Source of the DNA: Pieris napi
Taxonomy: Eukaryota > Arthropoda > Insecta > Lepidoptera > Pieridae
NCBI RefSeq assembly: GCF_905475465.1
Contig: NC_062251.1
Coordinates: 4,581,001-4,645,000 of the forward strand
Reading direction: 5' to 3'
Length of the DNA: 64,000 nt
A model generated the notes under the pieces. It saw nothing but the letters and a program-made list of their open reading frames with translations, ran no database searches and was not told where the DNA came from. Positions 1 to 10,734 of this stretch are shown here, one piece after another. Position 1 is the stretch's first letter. Each line of letters begins with the position of its first letter. A program made the translations under genes and the position numbers.

Positions 1-768
1 ATGGACTTGCAATTGGACGTTGCCTTAGCAACCGCGTAGGCAAAATAAGGAGCACAAACACAAGCAAAAGTGGGAGCACAGCGAAAACAGGAGAGTTCAG
101 GTTTAGGAGGAAACAATGCTCGTCTGGCCACTATTCATTGGTCCATTTCACAAACTTTGCACAACACAAATTTTTTCTAATCTCATGTTTTTTTTGTAAT
201 TTAAATTTTTATTGAATTTGTTTACTTCGCAGAATTACGCAACATATTCCATTTATAATCATTAATATGTATTTCTAAATTCTTATAAATAAAATTTTTG
301 ATGTTGCCACTTTGACAACCAAATTCGTATTCTTATATATATGTTAATGTGCTCTGGAATGAGCTCTATCCAATGGTGTATTAATATTTTAGGGTTATCC
401 TCTGGAGAGTGGCTGGAGCTTCCGGTAGATCGGTTTTTCTGGTGCGAGATGGTGGTTTGCCCCTATGTTCTCTTGGAAAAATCTGTTTTTAAAGTTAAAA
501 ATCTGAAATTTTTCAGGGTGAATCTCCTGTTGCAGGTCTACTTGGTGTATGTTGTCGATTCTGTTTCTGAGCTACAGAGCAGCAAAGTTGAGGTAGGGCG
601 ACCACTTTCTGCAAATAGCTCTTTTTTCATGCACAGTCAGGAATGTCCGATTTTTTTTCTAAAAGCTCTTCGAACGGCCGATCTAATGAGGTACAGGGAG
701 TCTCATTCCAGAATTTAACTTAAATAAAATAATAAAAAATCTACCGTTCCATATACATATATATTGTT
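1..768. other. No recognisable gene
   Basis: AT-rich stretch. A 125-codon frame on the + strand at 341-718 has no recognisable domain and reads like chance coding. I see no tRNA, terminal repeat or transposon protein here. Confidence 0.5.
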
Positions 769-1291
769 TTAATTTATACAAAATCCAAGCTCACTTATGC
801 GGATATTATTTACAAAAATAACGTCGTCGAGATGACTTCCACCACGGCGTATGCACTCCTGCCAACGTAGACGCATATTTGCTATTACGCATGTTGCTAT
901 TATTATGTTTGTCTTCAACTGCAAAATATTCGTCGGTGTCTCGACAAAAACTCGACTTTTTAAATAGCCCCAGAGAAAGAAATCAGCTGCTGTTAAATCT
1001 GGGGACCTAGGTGGCCAGGCTATGTCCCCAAACCTGCTAATGACTTTACCGGGAAATAAATTAATAATTTACCCTGCTCATCGAAACCCTAGCAGTATGA
1101 CCGGTAGCCCCATCTTGTTAAAACCATGTTTCCTCATCAGGCCCGTTATTTTTTTGGAGCTCCGGCACAATAAAATTGTTTAACATCGCTTCGTAACGAT
1201 CGCTAGTAACAGTTACTGCGGTGCCGCGATTATCTTCAAAAAAATAGGGTAGTATTCGTGTCGCAGACATCGCGCACCAAACGGTTACCTT
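769..1291 (-). pseudogene. Tc1/mariner-type transposase, C-terminal fragment
   Basis: Reading on the minus strand, short blocks match the C-terminal half of an IS630/Tc1/mariner-type transposase: VTVWCAMSA near the right end, then QDGATGHTARVSM (the second catalytic Asp region) and RSPDLTAADFFLWGYLKSRV (the third catalytic Asp region), ending at a stop at 769-771. An in-frame TAA sits just before the QDGA block, and stops and a shift follow before the SPDLT block, so it is dead. The right end abuts the stop codon of the neighbouring FP-like CDS, so the N-terminal half is missing. The exact mariner subfamily is not resolved. Confidence 0.75.
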
Positions 1292-2024
1292 AGGACTGTG
1301 TTATTGCTTCTGATGCTTTTGCTGTGGGTTGCTTGCACTTGGGTGATGTTACCTTAGAATCGTTAGTAGATGGGGGAATGCTTGCAGGAGCCGTATCAAC
1401 ATCTTTCATTGAATTGACACGGCGTCGCTCACCGTTAGCCCCAATAACATATATGTGGCCATTCCTGGTCCAACACTTGCTGATTCCGAAATGCCTTCTT
1501 GCAGCCATAAACAAATTATGCCTGGTTTTGGTCAGGAACTCGGATATGGTGATGCCGGTCCCCTTTAAGCCAGACTTAGCCAACCAAATTTTGTCTTTTT
1601 CACAGTGTTCCCTTAGCTTAATTAGTACAGGGCAAGGCTTATCATCACGTTTGATGCCCACTCTGTGACACCGACTAAAACTGGCTTCACTTACATTAGG
1701 GCATTTGAGCAGAACGGATAACATGTTAGCAATTGTCCCTGGGTTCTCATCCTTAGACTCATTTATGCCATGCAACAACAAACACTTACGCCTGCTGCGC
1801 ATTTCCTGCTCCTCTTGCACTTTAAAAAGAATTTCCATTTGAGCCTGGAGATTCTTGAGACGGAACAGTACTGAGCTTTTGAATGCCTCAAACTCCCTAG
1901 TTAGTGGTGTTTGCTCGAGGGATGGAGACCTTTCCTGTGCTGCCAAGAGCCGCTGCTGGAACTCATCCATTTTGGAGGACACCATTACAGACACATCCAT
2001 TAATGACTTTTTAAGTTCTTCCAT
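1290..2024 (-). CDS. FP25K/LINE ORF1p-like protein (coiled coil plus nucleic-acid-binding domain)
   Basis: Uninterrupted 244-codon CDS with an ATG start. Residues 1-75 are predicted coiled coil, rich in Leu, Glu and Gln. Residues about 75-210 (from RRKCLLLHGINES through FGISKCWTRNGHIYVI) look like the RRM-like and C-terminal domain shared by insect proteins annotated as zinc finger DNA-binding protein, baculovirus FP25K and some LINE ORF1 proteins. The last 35 residues are low-complexity. No reverse transcriptase follows; a mariner fragment starts right at the stop. It could be the ORF1 of a truncated LINE or a stand-alone derivative. Nucleic-acid binding is inferred from the family only. Confidence 0.7.
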   Translation of the reverse strand: MEELKKSLMDVSVMVSSKMDEFQQRLLAAQERSPSLEQTPLTREFEAFKSSVLFRLKNLQAQMEILFKVQEEQEMRSRRKCLLLHGINESKDENPGTIANMLSVLLKCPNVSEASFSRCHRVGIKRDDKPCPVLIKLREHCEKDKIWLAKSGLKGTGITISEFLTKTRHNLFMAARRHFGISKCWTRNGHIYVIGANGERRRVNSMKDVDTAPASIPPSTNDSKVTSPKCKQPTAKASEAITQS

Positions 2025-2560
2025 AATAATTGAATAGGTTGTTGAGAAATAAAGGATGAAGGTAGTTTACAACAAGAAAATTCAACTTTGGGATAATTAT
2101 TGTTATCAGAAGGATATAATTAAGGAAAAATTAGCGATCCATATGCAATACAACACTAACAGTGTAAGTAATATAATTTGAGTTAAAAAAACTATTTTTA
2201 ATTAGCACAAAACACAGAGATACACCAATGCGTGTTTACACTACCCACACTTTTTTTCATAAAAAAAATCATTATATAGAAGCCGCGCGCTTCTATGTGT
2301 GCGTTGCGTGTATGCGTCTTGGCCGTGGTGTGACATTGTTTACGCCAACGCAAGTCTGTCGCGTTAATTATGTGTCACCCGCCGGTGCACTCCAAAAAAA
2401 AACAATTTATTAAGAACTAGTTTATTACAAAATTACAAATTAACATAGTACTCTTAAGCGCGATGCTTATAAGAATAAATTCTTATAACTAAGTACGATA
2501 CTGATGCGACGCCGGTGGTCTCCTTCGTCAGCAGAAATTGTATGTTGTTAGGTGCAGGGC
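2025..2560. other. Non-coding spacer
   Basis: AT-rich at the left, with a short GC-richer patch near 2280-2390. No protein similarity or terminal repeats that I can support. Confidence 0.4.
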
Positions 2561-2599
2561 TGGCACATAACTCCTCCCCCCGCAGATCCGCAACTATTT

Positions 2600-3350
2600 G
2601 AAGACGTTGAGGGAAAATGTTGCGGCTGAATCACCTTCCGAGGTTCCTTGTTGCCCTTGAGCTTCAGCATTCTGGGTGTTTTACGGAGTCGACGGTACCC
2701 GATGTACATTACTTTAAGGTAGTGTGGTAAATGATCGTTGGTTTTTCCGGAATAATCGGCATTTGTACTACAATTTGCTTCTCTAAATTATGTAATCCAT
2801 TTAAATCAATCGTATGTATCTTTAAAGATCGCTGTGGTCGTAGGGGTAGAGTTCATTGGTAATAAAATCTTCAAAGTCTCCCCCTTTAATTGGTTGTTTA
2901 TGTTAGAAATGGTGAGGTCCTCAGTATGTATAGAGCAGTTCGGCGGTATTGTTACAAGGTGCCCTGCAGATTCAGATATTCTCTTCTTTTACATGACAGG
3001 AATAATTTGGTTAAATTTGAAAACGCAACGCAGTAATGTTGGTCGTCTAATTTTTCCATGGCAGGCTTGGCGAGTGTCAACGTGGTAGGTATGCAGGAAT
3101 TGGACACTTGTTGGCTGATGACAAGGTCTACTATGCAATCGGCTGAACGTTTTATATGATGATTAAGTGTCTCTTCACACAGAAACCGATTACTTGACTT
3201 CGGGCATTCAGCCTCTATGTACACATAATTATCGTTATTGGTTGCTATATAAGGAAAGGGAGCTATAATAACGTGTTGGTAATGATTTGGTAAGATGGAT
3301 AATTTAAATAGGGAAAAAGTATTCGGAGATATTATGAGAAATCGTAACAC
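2600..3350 (-). pseudogene. env-like glycoprotein fragment of the gypsy element
   Basis: The minus-strand frame at 3350-2952 has several spaced cysteines, a CVAFSNLTKLFLSC block and possible N-glycosylation sites. The reading continues in another frame towards 2600 with a basic tail. This pattern resembles the C-terminal half of errantivirus envelope proteins, but no transmembrane segment is clear. It follows the protease directly, meaning reverse transcriptase and integrase were deleted. At least one frameshift or stop separates the two halves. The env call rests on pattern and position, so confidence is moderate. Confidence 0.5.
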
Positions 3351-3465
3351 TATAACTATTCTATTATTACTGAAATATGAGCCAGTGCGAATTACGCTAT
3401 AGTAAATCGCGGAGTTCTAAATCTAATAATTGCTCTACTTGGTTTATAAACGGAACTTAAAGTAC

Positions 3466-3790
3466 CTAACATACTACGTAACATACCTGTATATCTAGTC
3501 CAATTAAGCCATCGAAATAATTGTGAAATTTATATATGAACAAAGTTATATCACAATCTTCACCAAATTCGCGAAAACATGGTATAGTTATGGAATAATT
3601 ATTTCGAGTGGTAGTATGAATGTTAGTAACCTCAAAAGGGTCGTGATTACACTGTGCATTGGGATAGAATTTATCTACAGCCTCGTGGCTTATAAATGAT
3701 TGATTCGCCCCTGTATCAACCAATAGCTTTAAGGGTGGATTTGTAATCTGTATGTACGGAAGTTGTCTTTGTGTTTGTAAGTTTATTTCT
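3466..3790 (-). pseudogene. Retropepsin (aspartic protease) fragment of gypsy pol
   Basis: The minus strand encodes LVDTGANQSFIS, with the retropepsin active-site triad Asp-Thr-Gly, and about 70 residues later FHNYFDGLIGLDI, matching the C-terminal ILG/IIG-like block of retroviral proteases. This is the usual spacing for one protease monomer. It is cut off after GLDI by a stop and unrelated sequence. It belongs to the same element as the gag fragment to its right. Confidence 0.8.
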
Positions 3791-4950
3791 ATTTTTGCTT
3801 GTCTGATTTGTGACTTGTTTGAAAATCCTGATTTGAGGTTGAACTCTCCTGTGTCTCTTCAACACTAGGAGGTGAGTATTCGTTAACGTCTTGATACTCT
3901 GTTATGTTATAAACTGGCTCAGAATAGAAGTGTTCATGGTAATATGGGTCATAGTAATAGTCGTTATAGTATATTCATAGTGATATTGGTCTTGCACCTC
4001 TTTAAAATTTACATCCTTAAATTTGAAATACAGTAGAAACTCGATAAGTAAAAGTCCAAGGGAAACACAAAATATTTTAAGTTATAAAGGTTTTAAGTTA
4101 TCAAGGGTCTATGTTAGGGATAGGTTAATATAGAGATAGGTATGTATGTACCCTTATTCCTATTATTACTCGAATGCGTCAGAAGGATTGGTTCAATAAA
4201 ATACAGAAATTTAAATAATCCTATTTATTTATTCACATTACACACGATACATAAAAATAAAACAACAATTAAAGGTTTAGTCTACTTAAAAAAGTCTGTG
4301 ATTTTCTTTTGTTTTAAACATTTCACAGTTTCTAAATTGATTTGATTTTCAATGACAAAAAGAGAAGAGAATACATCTTTTATGTTGCTACACTTCTCTA
4401 TAAATGATCTGACAGTTGTTAAAGCTATTTTTGCTTTTCTCTAAAACTCTTTCAAAATGACTCATTGACAAACAATTTTATGTTATAGAGGTTGTGGAAA
4501 CATTTCTTTAAGTTACTGAGGGCCAATTCAGAGATTACTTATTTAAGTTACAGAGGTTGCGAGGTTTTTGGCTCTGATGGGAAGGGAACATATTATTTTT
4601 TGAAGTTATAGAGGTTTTTAAGTTACCGAGGTTTGAGTTATCGAGGTTCTACTGTAGTTTGAAGGTGGTGGGATCCCATGCCTTGACCAATCGTGTCCGG
4701 TAAAGATGGGTTTAGGTGGAAAGGTCTTGCTGACATAGTGACTAACGCCACTCATTGGTTGAGGACCATTATTAACCGGTTTCTGTTGAGGACGTGGGGG
4801 TGTACGGAAGACGTTACTTCGTGGATTATAATTAGGTGGAAGGGCACGGGACATTTGTTGGGCACGTGTGAGCCTTCTAGGTGGGTATTGTGGGTTTAGG
4901 ATAGGCATTCTAAATTGGTACGCCACATTTTGAAATACGTGGTTTCCATT
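3791..4950 (-). pseudogene. gypsy gag C-terminal region, interrupted by a MITE
   Basis: The minus strand at 4926-4655 encodes a Pro/Arg/Asn-rich segment (RALPPNYNPRSNVFRTPPRP then GVSHYVSKTFPPKPIFTGHD) typical of the gag C-terminus of lepidopteran gypsy elements. Reading stops where the 624-bp insertion begins and resumes in frame on its other side at 4028. The segment towards the protease then carries frameshifts or stops. Confidence 0.7.
4031..4654. mobile_element. pogo/Tigger-type MITE, TA target duplication
   Basis: 624 bp. The left end reads cagtagaaactcgataa and the right end, reverse-complemented, reads cagtagaacctcgataac, the terminal signature of the pogo/Tigger group. TA dinucleotides flank both ends (4029-4030 and 4655-4656). 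Sub-terminal repeats of the type 'aagttatagaggtt' and 'aagttaccgagg' also occur. The only ORF inside (4142-4345 +) is not transposase-like, so it is non-autonomous. Removing it with one TA rejoins the gag reading frame. Confidence 0.85.
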
Positions 4951-4960
4951 CGATTTTTAC

Positions 4961-6069
4961 AAAAATAAAAAATAAATTCTTTTTTGACATACGAAGTTAT
5001 CATTCCACAGCGATGATAAGATAAATTATTTATTTAGTATATTTGCTTTGGCTGCATGTAGCGAAAAGGTACTTAACATTATTAATAAACTTACATTATG
5101 AAGAAATTCAGATACTCTGTAACAGTGTAATAACATTTCTTATAAAATGATATTGATGAGATTTATATAATGATTCCTTTAAAAATTTTGTTAACCTCAA
5201 GTTATTTGTTTCATTCTTCAAATTTTCTGGTTATTTGTTAAATATTTTTATTGAGGAGATCAACGGTCGTTTTTACGACTAAATTTACATGCTTCCACTA
5301 TATATATGCTAGGTAGAGTAAGGATATTGTTCCGAATGAAGTGAGGCTTGCATGAGTCAGTATTTCCTATATTAACTAAAATTCTTAAAAGTTTTTGACT
5401 TGTAAATACGGCAGTGTCATCTACAATGTTTATTTATTTATTTGCTTAGCGGTATTCCTACAGCTACTTACGAGTACTATACAATATTCAAAAAATTACA
5501 CTATACACAAGCCAAAAACGGAATACACATTTAAACACACAGAAAGCACAGTTACACCTATACAAATGCAAAAATAAGTATAAAGAATATATGTACTTAT
5601 AATAAATTCTAAGATTCATAGTTCATGAGGAATAACAAAGCCATTCTATCTAATAAAGGATACTTGAGTTCTTATATAATTTCTTAAGCATTTTTATGTT
5701 ACCTCATAAGATAACACCATAGCTCAACCATGAGTAATAATAGACCTAGTAGGTGACTAGAGCTGTTTTCATATCGGGCTTTTTTAATTTCGCGAAGTGT
5801 GTAAGGGTGTATAGTAAATAAAATAAAATTAAAAGTTAATAATAAGAATAATTATTGTTAATAAGTAGATATTTTGCGTGGATAAAAACTCGTGGGACTT
5901 TTGTTGAGTAAGTAGATGGAACTGTCCTATAACTGCGACTAAAATTTGACTTTAATTGAAGACTCTTCAGCGGAGGAGGGATATTATTCCAACACTGGGA
6001 ATGAAGCCGTCCGATGCTGGGAGATGGCCAGCTCCTGAGTACAACTCCTGACTTGGTGCTTGTTAAATG
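4961..6069. other. Non-coding spacer
   Basis: AT-rich. A short repeat-like stretch near 5430-5580 (tttatttatttgcttagcgg followed by A/C-rich sequence) resembles the 3' tail of an insect LINE or SINE and has a loose relative near 8805-8940. No gene is seen. Confidence 0.35.
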
Positions 6070-6618
6070 ATAAATGATTTATTTCTGTAAGTAGGTTTGT
6101 ACAAACACTTTTACACGTCAAACATTTTTTTTAAAACAAGATGAGATCGACGTTTCCTATCTGACTACTCTGAGAAGAAACGCCGAAACAAACTCAGAGG
6201 TCACAGTCTCTTTTAAAGTCCAGAGATAACAAGATTATGTGAAGACCATGTAGATTGCAGTCTGAAATGGTCTTTTGAGGAAAGAACCACACAGATTGAG
6301 TGGACCTGTCAAGTCAGTGCACGCATTTGTCAGTAATCGTGCATTGGCATTACTACGCCAGAGGAGCTTTTTGTACAAATATTCAGGTTGTTTAGTATAT
6401 ACTACATCAAATAACAAACATGCCAAATACAATTTTTGTCGACCTTTCATTGTTAGAAAGTTTAGGTTGTTCAAATAGGGGGTGACATGCGATGTGTATT
6501 TCGTGAAGGAAGGTCGAGAGGTTTTTTCTTCGCAGTCATCTTTATTAGAATATATTAACACCAATACAAGTAGGTTTTGGGAAGACCCAAAACCTACGTT
6601 TTTAAATCCTATTGGCAT
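6070..6618 (-). pseudogene. LINE ORF2 C-terminal tail and 3' UTR
   Basis: A 127-codon minus-strand frame (6618-6235) contains HVTPYLNNLNFLTMKGRQKL and LACLLFDVVYTKQPEYLYKKL, which fits the region downstream of reverse transcriptase in Jockey/CR1-type LINEs (motifs around R..yFdl.fLfk...n). The sequence to its left (6070-6230), with atgatttatttctgtaagta and an oligo-A/T stretch, looks like the matching 3' UTR. It is a 5'-truncated copy. The clade assignment is tentative. Confidence 0.55.
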
Positions 6619-6715
6619 AATCAGGTGATTCCGAACCCCATATCTCTGGTCTTTTATCTATTTCGTCTATGAACAATTCCGTTAAATTTTGGCGCTGAGT
6701 GGCGAAGTGCACGAG

Positions 6716-6890
6716 ATTAGCCGCGTACTGACCAAGCGAGGGCTTCGCGAGGCAGCCTCGGGCATTTGCCGCAGTAGTGCCTCGCAGTAGTGACGCTCAG
6801 TATAACTTGAAGTCGAATAGAGGCAAGAGGCATCGGTGAAGTAGGAGGCATCGATGGGGCAGGGGGCATCGATGAAGCAGTTTAAGACAT
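6716..6890 (+). mobile_element. Deletion derivative of the Harbinger 1 family
   Basis: From 6719, agccgcgtactgac matches the terminal repeat of the intact Harbinger at 38433-41359, followed by gctcagtataacttgaagtc, which matches its sub-terminal sequence, and then aggcatcggtgaagtaggag, which matches its partner-gene repeat region. It is preceded by ATT (6716-6718), the same trinucleotide duplicated around the intact copy. The right terminus was not found, so it is a rearranged relic. Confidence 0.7.
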
Positions 6891-7125
6891 TCAGCTGTCA
6901 TTCAGAACAATTGCAATGGTTCGTTTTTTTCTTAGTAGCTCGAGTTTTGACCATGATGGTTTTGAAGTTCTTTTCTTTATACGAACTTTATACGATAAAA
7001 GAAACGATCATTACTCCTCTTTGATAACTTTAATATCCCTCATCTTTATCTTTTCTCGGTCTTCATTCTTAATTATATATAATTTTTTTGATTATTCTGA
7101 TGTAATGTAGAAAAATCAAAATCAA
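6891..7125. other. Non-coding spacer
   Basis: T-rich sequence. The + frame at 6916-7110 is dominated by Phe, Ser and Ile and shows no domain. Confidence 0.35.
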
Positions 7126-7725
7126 TCAGCTTGGAGTAGATGGACTTGTGATGCCTTGTAATGAATCGTTTTCAATGCTATATTTCGAAGCCTGTGATTG
7201 AACTCTCGTTCTGGGTCCAGCAGCAGTATTGTAACCGTAGTGTGCCGGGGTGTCAATTGCATCTGCTATGCGTGAATGATGTGGAGCGCTAAAACTATTT
7301 CTATATTGAATCTTTCTTATAATATTAAATACTTGATACTGGAATTCAACAATGTTTTCATCTTTGAAGTGTTCCACGCTAGGAGCTATACCTTTAGAAA
7401 AAGACATCATTCTACTATCGTCATCTAACTAAATTTCTAACGTTTTCATAAACTTAATCATTTTCTTATGTACAGGGTTTATTTCTTCGCTTTTATTCTT
7501 TCTTTTGTTGACATTAGTAACTTCAGATTTTTTTTCTTCCGGCATGTTTGATCCAGATTGGGGTGGCCGTGGGGTAATTTTTTTTAAAAATTGTAAATTA
7601 GCATAAAATTGGTGTTTATGTACTGGTTTTGCACCTGATCCAGATTTCGATTCACGTATCTTTTTGTCGCGTTTCATCCACGCATCTTTTATATTCTTCC
7701 ATTTCTGAGATATTATAGATTTCAT
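7126..7725 (-). pseudogene. MADF-BESS DNA-binding protein, C-terminal part
   Basis: The minus strand encodes the last part of a MADF domain (SQKWKNIKDAWMKRDKKIRE, then SGSGAK and a KHQFYANLQFLKKI block), a Lys/Glu-rich linker and a BESS-like motif (DDDSRMMSFSKGIAP with VFNIIRKIQ). A single TAG at about 7429 interrupts an otherwise continuous frame just before the BESS motif. The N-terminal half of MADF is missing, and a LINE RT fragment abuts at about 7730. MADF-BESS proteins are common second ORFs of insect Harbinger elements, so this is probably a partner-gene remnant. Confidence 0.65.
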
Positions 7726-7730
7726 ACAAA

Positions 7731-8505
7731 ATGGACAGAGGCGGATTTGCTTTTATACCCTTCATATAAGGGCCCAAAAGCGATCCTTGTGGAACTCCTG
7801 AAGGTATATATCTAGTTCTTGATGAGTATCCATTCAACACCACAGTCTGACATCGATTCTTTACGCACGATGAGAACCATCTGAAGAGATTACCCCGTAT
7901 ACCAATGGAAGATAATCCACCTGGGATCTCTGAGCCATAGAGTCTGATAGGAAGTCGCTACAGAGGATCAAATTTGATGAAGTCGACCGACCTTTATAAA
8001 ACCGTGTTGATATTCACTAAAGTCTAGTACGTACTACTAGTACTACAGTATAGTGCTGAATATACTTGTCTGAAAACGATTTTTTCCATAATTTTAGCGA
8101 ATACACACAACTTAGATATAGGTCTGTAATTTTCAACGACGGCTTTTGATCCTTTTTCAGGACAGGTGTTATATACGCAGACTTCCACAAAGTGGGCACT
8201 ACTCCGGCAGTAAGTGAGAATTGGAATAAAATTGAAAGTGGGAAAGTCAGGCTATCGGCACAATTTACTATAAATACTGGTGGAATATTGTCAGGCCCCG
8301 GTGACTTGTTTAGATCCACATGTTTCAAAAATCTATATACCTCATCCCTATCTATTTCTATTGACCCGATATCCGTGCCGAAACAAGCAGTTAAGGTCGG
8401 TAAGGTCTGTGTGTTAATTAGTGGCGAGTTGTTAATGACAGCGCTCGGTTCCATCGGTACCTTTGGCTCGGTAAATTTGAATAAAAATGGCTTTTGTAAT
8501 GGCAT
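7731..8505 (-). pseudogene. Jockey-like LINE reverse transcriptase fragment
   Basis: Reading minus from 8505: LNKSPGPDNIPPVFI (RT block 1), PTLWKSAYITPVLKK (block 2), a decayed NYRPIS block, then near 7900 GNLFRWFSSCVKNRCQTV, and near 7800 PSGVPQGSLLGP (block 4). The frame changes several times and a deletion removes sequence around 7930-8015. The catalytic YADD segment is missing because the sequence switches to the MADF fragment at about 7730. It is a dead, truncated copy of a non-LTR element. Confidence 0.8.
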
Positions 8506-9222
8506 TTCTAGGTGAAATTTCCTGTGTTTCTATTTTACATTTCATCACAAATCGTTCTTTCTTCGTCTTCAGATCTGTTATGGACTATTTCTTATTCACT
8601 CACTGCTTAAGTCGAGCGAATAGGGAATATCTGATTACACATGGAGTGGTTTTTAAAAATTTCTTATGAAGATTTTTCATGGTATCAAGTAAATATCTCT
8701 TCTGTTTTTAAACTTTACGAGACACAAATTCTTTCTTACCTACAGCTTGACGACTCTAAGAATCATCTTCGAAAAATTACTGCACCTAATCCTTGCATTC
8801 CAATGTTTGTATTTATTTATTTGTTTATTTATACGTTCTAAAACAATGTGTGTGCCTAAAAAAATACAAGAAAAAATGACATCACAAACTTAACACACAT
8901 TTACATACAGATCAATTACATTTGAACATGAGCAATCTATCAAGGGAAAAAATTAAACAAACAAACACGAAATACAAATAATAATAACCAAAACTAAATG
9001 AAAACTTTAACCTCATTAAGAGCATGATAAACATAGTTACGGTAAGTAGTCAAATCGCGACGAAAGAGGAAAAATAATAATTATAATAATAAATCGTTTA
9101 TTTGCCAAGATAGTGGTACAATAAGATCGATTAATTGTAATTTGTTAATCTAATATGTTTTCTAAAACTAATTTTAATTTAATAATGAATAAAACTCAAG
9201 AACGGTCGATGTTAAACTGACT
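8506..9222. other. Repeat-derived spacer
   Basis: Contains tttatttatttgtttattta at about 8811 and cgtttatttgccaagatagt at about 9091, which look like 3' tails of insect LINEs or SINEs. No ORF with recognisable content. Confidence 0.35.
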
Positions 9223-9375
9223 TTAATTCTTAATGCTAAACAAACTGATGGAGCTGCCGGTGTCGAGAAGTGCTTCTGCTCTTATTCCTCGAATATAAGC
9301 GGGTACAGTAGCTTTACTTAATGAAGAAGGTGACGCAGCTGTGATACAAGCAGAAAGAACTTCAGTACCTACTCT
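9223..9375 (-). pseudogene. LTR-retrotransposon protease fragment
   Basis: The minus strand encodes SSLSKATVPAYIRGIRAEA followed by LLDTGSSISLFS, with the retropepsin Asp-Thr-Gly triad and its hydrophobic lead-in. About 50 residues are present and then the sequence ends, so it is a small relic. It differs from the protease at 3.5 kb and belongs to another element family. Confidence 0.65.
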
Positions 9376-9640
9376 TCCTATCCGGTGCACTCTTGACAGA
9401 GCGGTCGTGATCGCTATGAGGTAGTGGTAATAGAAGGGGTAGATGTGATGCGCTTCACGACGTTTCGGCATCGCTGTCTATTAGAGGTCATCCTGCTGCA
9501 CTGATTGAGAGAGTCTCCTATGGCAGACTTGATTTGGTCAGTCCAACGCGTAGATGACCTTCCGCGCGGTCTAGTGCCTTCCACCTTCACCTGGACGACA
9601 AGGCGTTCTATGGACTGATCACCACGCCGAGATATTATAA
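9376..9640 (-). pseudogene. RTE-like LINE ORF2 C-terminal end
   Basis: The minus strand reads VKVEGTRPRGRSSTRWTDQI then KSAIGDSLNQCSRMTSNRQR and CRNVVKRI. This is the extreme C-terminus of an insect endonuclease-reverse transcriptase (pattern GkRprGRp..RW.D.ik......w...a.dR..W). It joins directly to the protease fragment on its left. It is 5'-truncated. Confidence 0.65.
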
Positions 9641-10734
9641 TTTATTATTGCCTCGGGTTTGATGACGTCACCTCGTCTGGTAGTTACGTTTGACATACCA
9701 TCTCCATGGCAGGTTGAGATCATGAGTACATCTCGTTTATCACGCTATTTTAGTACAGTGTAACTATTTATTTATTGGCTTTATATATTTGCATTCAGTA
9801 AAGATCTGTTCTGGCAGGGTTCTTCTAGGTCCTTGTTAACAATATTCCATGAAATTTTACCATTTCATCAACGACAATAAAATTGGCTGGCATAAAATAC
9901 GAAAATTGTCAACTATTTTATGTATCAGTGGTCTATTTTATGAGTTCTTTGCCCTCCAATGACACCTATTTGGATTTATGTAAAGTGTCAGCATTAAAGA
10001 TGATAGTACAGCACATCCAATTTCCAGTAGTGTTCAGTCGATGGATTAGGTAAGAGACAAATGTAAATTAGAACTCCAAAAAATGTTTTCAATTCCTCTC
10101 TAGTGAAGTATTTTCATCTCGTCATTCGTTAACTATTTGGGTATCCATTCTTTGTAAAAAATGTCCTCTTGATACATATTGATTATCCTAAACATTAACG
10201 AGGGTAATATTTAGAATCCAGCCGCAGGATTTATGGGGTTTGGGGGGGGGGGGTCCTACTGCTACCCCCCTGTCCCCATCCTCAACAGAGGATAGCGCTA
10301 TTTAATTATTTACAATGGTTAGCAGGAAGAGGTCTGGCTCTGTGACATATCCGGCGCCGCGGGAAGACCACTCCCTTCGCCCCAGCGTAAGAAAGTGCGG
10401 CACCTGCGCTCGCCTATGGCGGGCGGGGAGTGGTCTCGCTCCGCGCCTCCGGCTTATTACAAACACTAGGGGTAGGACAGACATATGTACGTGTATAGTG
10501 GGGTGCTCTGATTCGGTTTTGGGCATTTTTCGAATATAAATAATTATATGAAGCTGTGAAAGTGATAATAAGCTTACAGGGGTACGTAAAACGATATCGA
10601 CTGCAAGGGCAACAAACGAACCTAAAAATTAACTAATATCTTTATATCGTCTTAACATTTTCTTGGTAATAATGGTATGAACTCAATCTCACTAACAAGT
10701 GTATTCTAGAAATAAGAATGATATTTGGTGATTT
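9641..10734. other. Non-coding stretch with a G-run and a GC-rich hairpin
   Basis: No protein-coding signal. A G10 run lies just after 10240. A GC-rich island at about 10325-10470 stands out from the AT-rich surroundings and forms the hairpin listed separately. Confidence 0.4.
10353..10448. repeat. Imperfect GC-rich hairpin
   Basis: agaccactccc (10365-10375) pairs perfectly with gggagtggtct (10426-10436). Flanking ggcgccgcgg and ccgcgcc extend the stem imperfectly, giving a roughly 95-nt hairpin with a 50-nt loop. This could be a fossil MITE end or an RNA fold. No function is claimed. Confidence 0.5.

Larger units (their letters stand above)
2570..4960 (-). mobile_element. Decayed env-bearing Ty3/gypsy (errantivirus-like) element
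   Basis: On the minus strand the order is gag C-terminal region (4950-4655 and 4028-about 3790), protease (to 3466), then an env-like region (3350-about 2600). Reverse transcriptase and integrase are absent, so the pol middle has been lost. Gag is split by a MITE at 4031-4654. Gene order and the protease and gag style fit insect errantiviruses such as the lepidopteran TED group. LTR boundaries were not found. It is broken by stops and deletions and cannot be functional. Confidence 0.7.

Noticed and set aside
341..718. 125-codon + strand frame
   Set aside because: No recognisable domain, Phe/Leu/Val-heavy composition from T-rich DNA, no splice or promoter support.
2228..2413. 61-codon + frame near 2.3 kb
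   Set aside because: Low-information sequence, no domain, no context.
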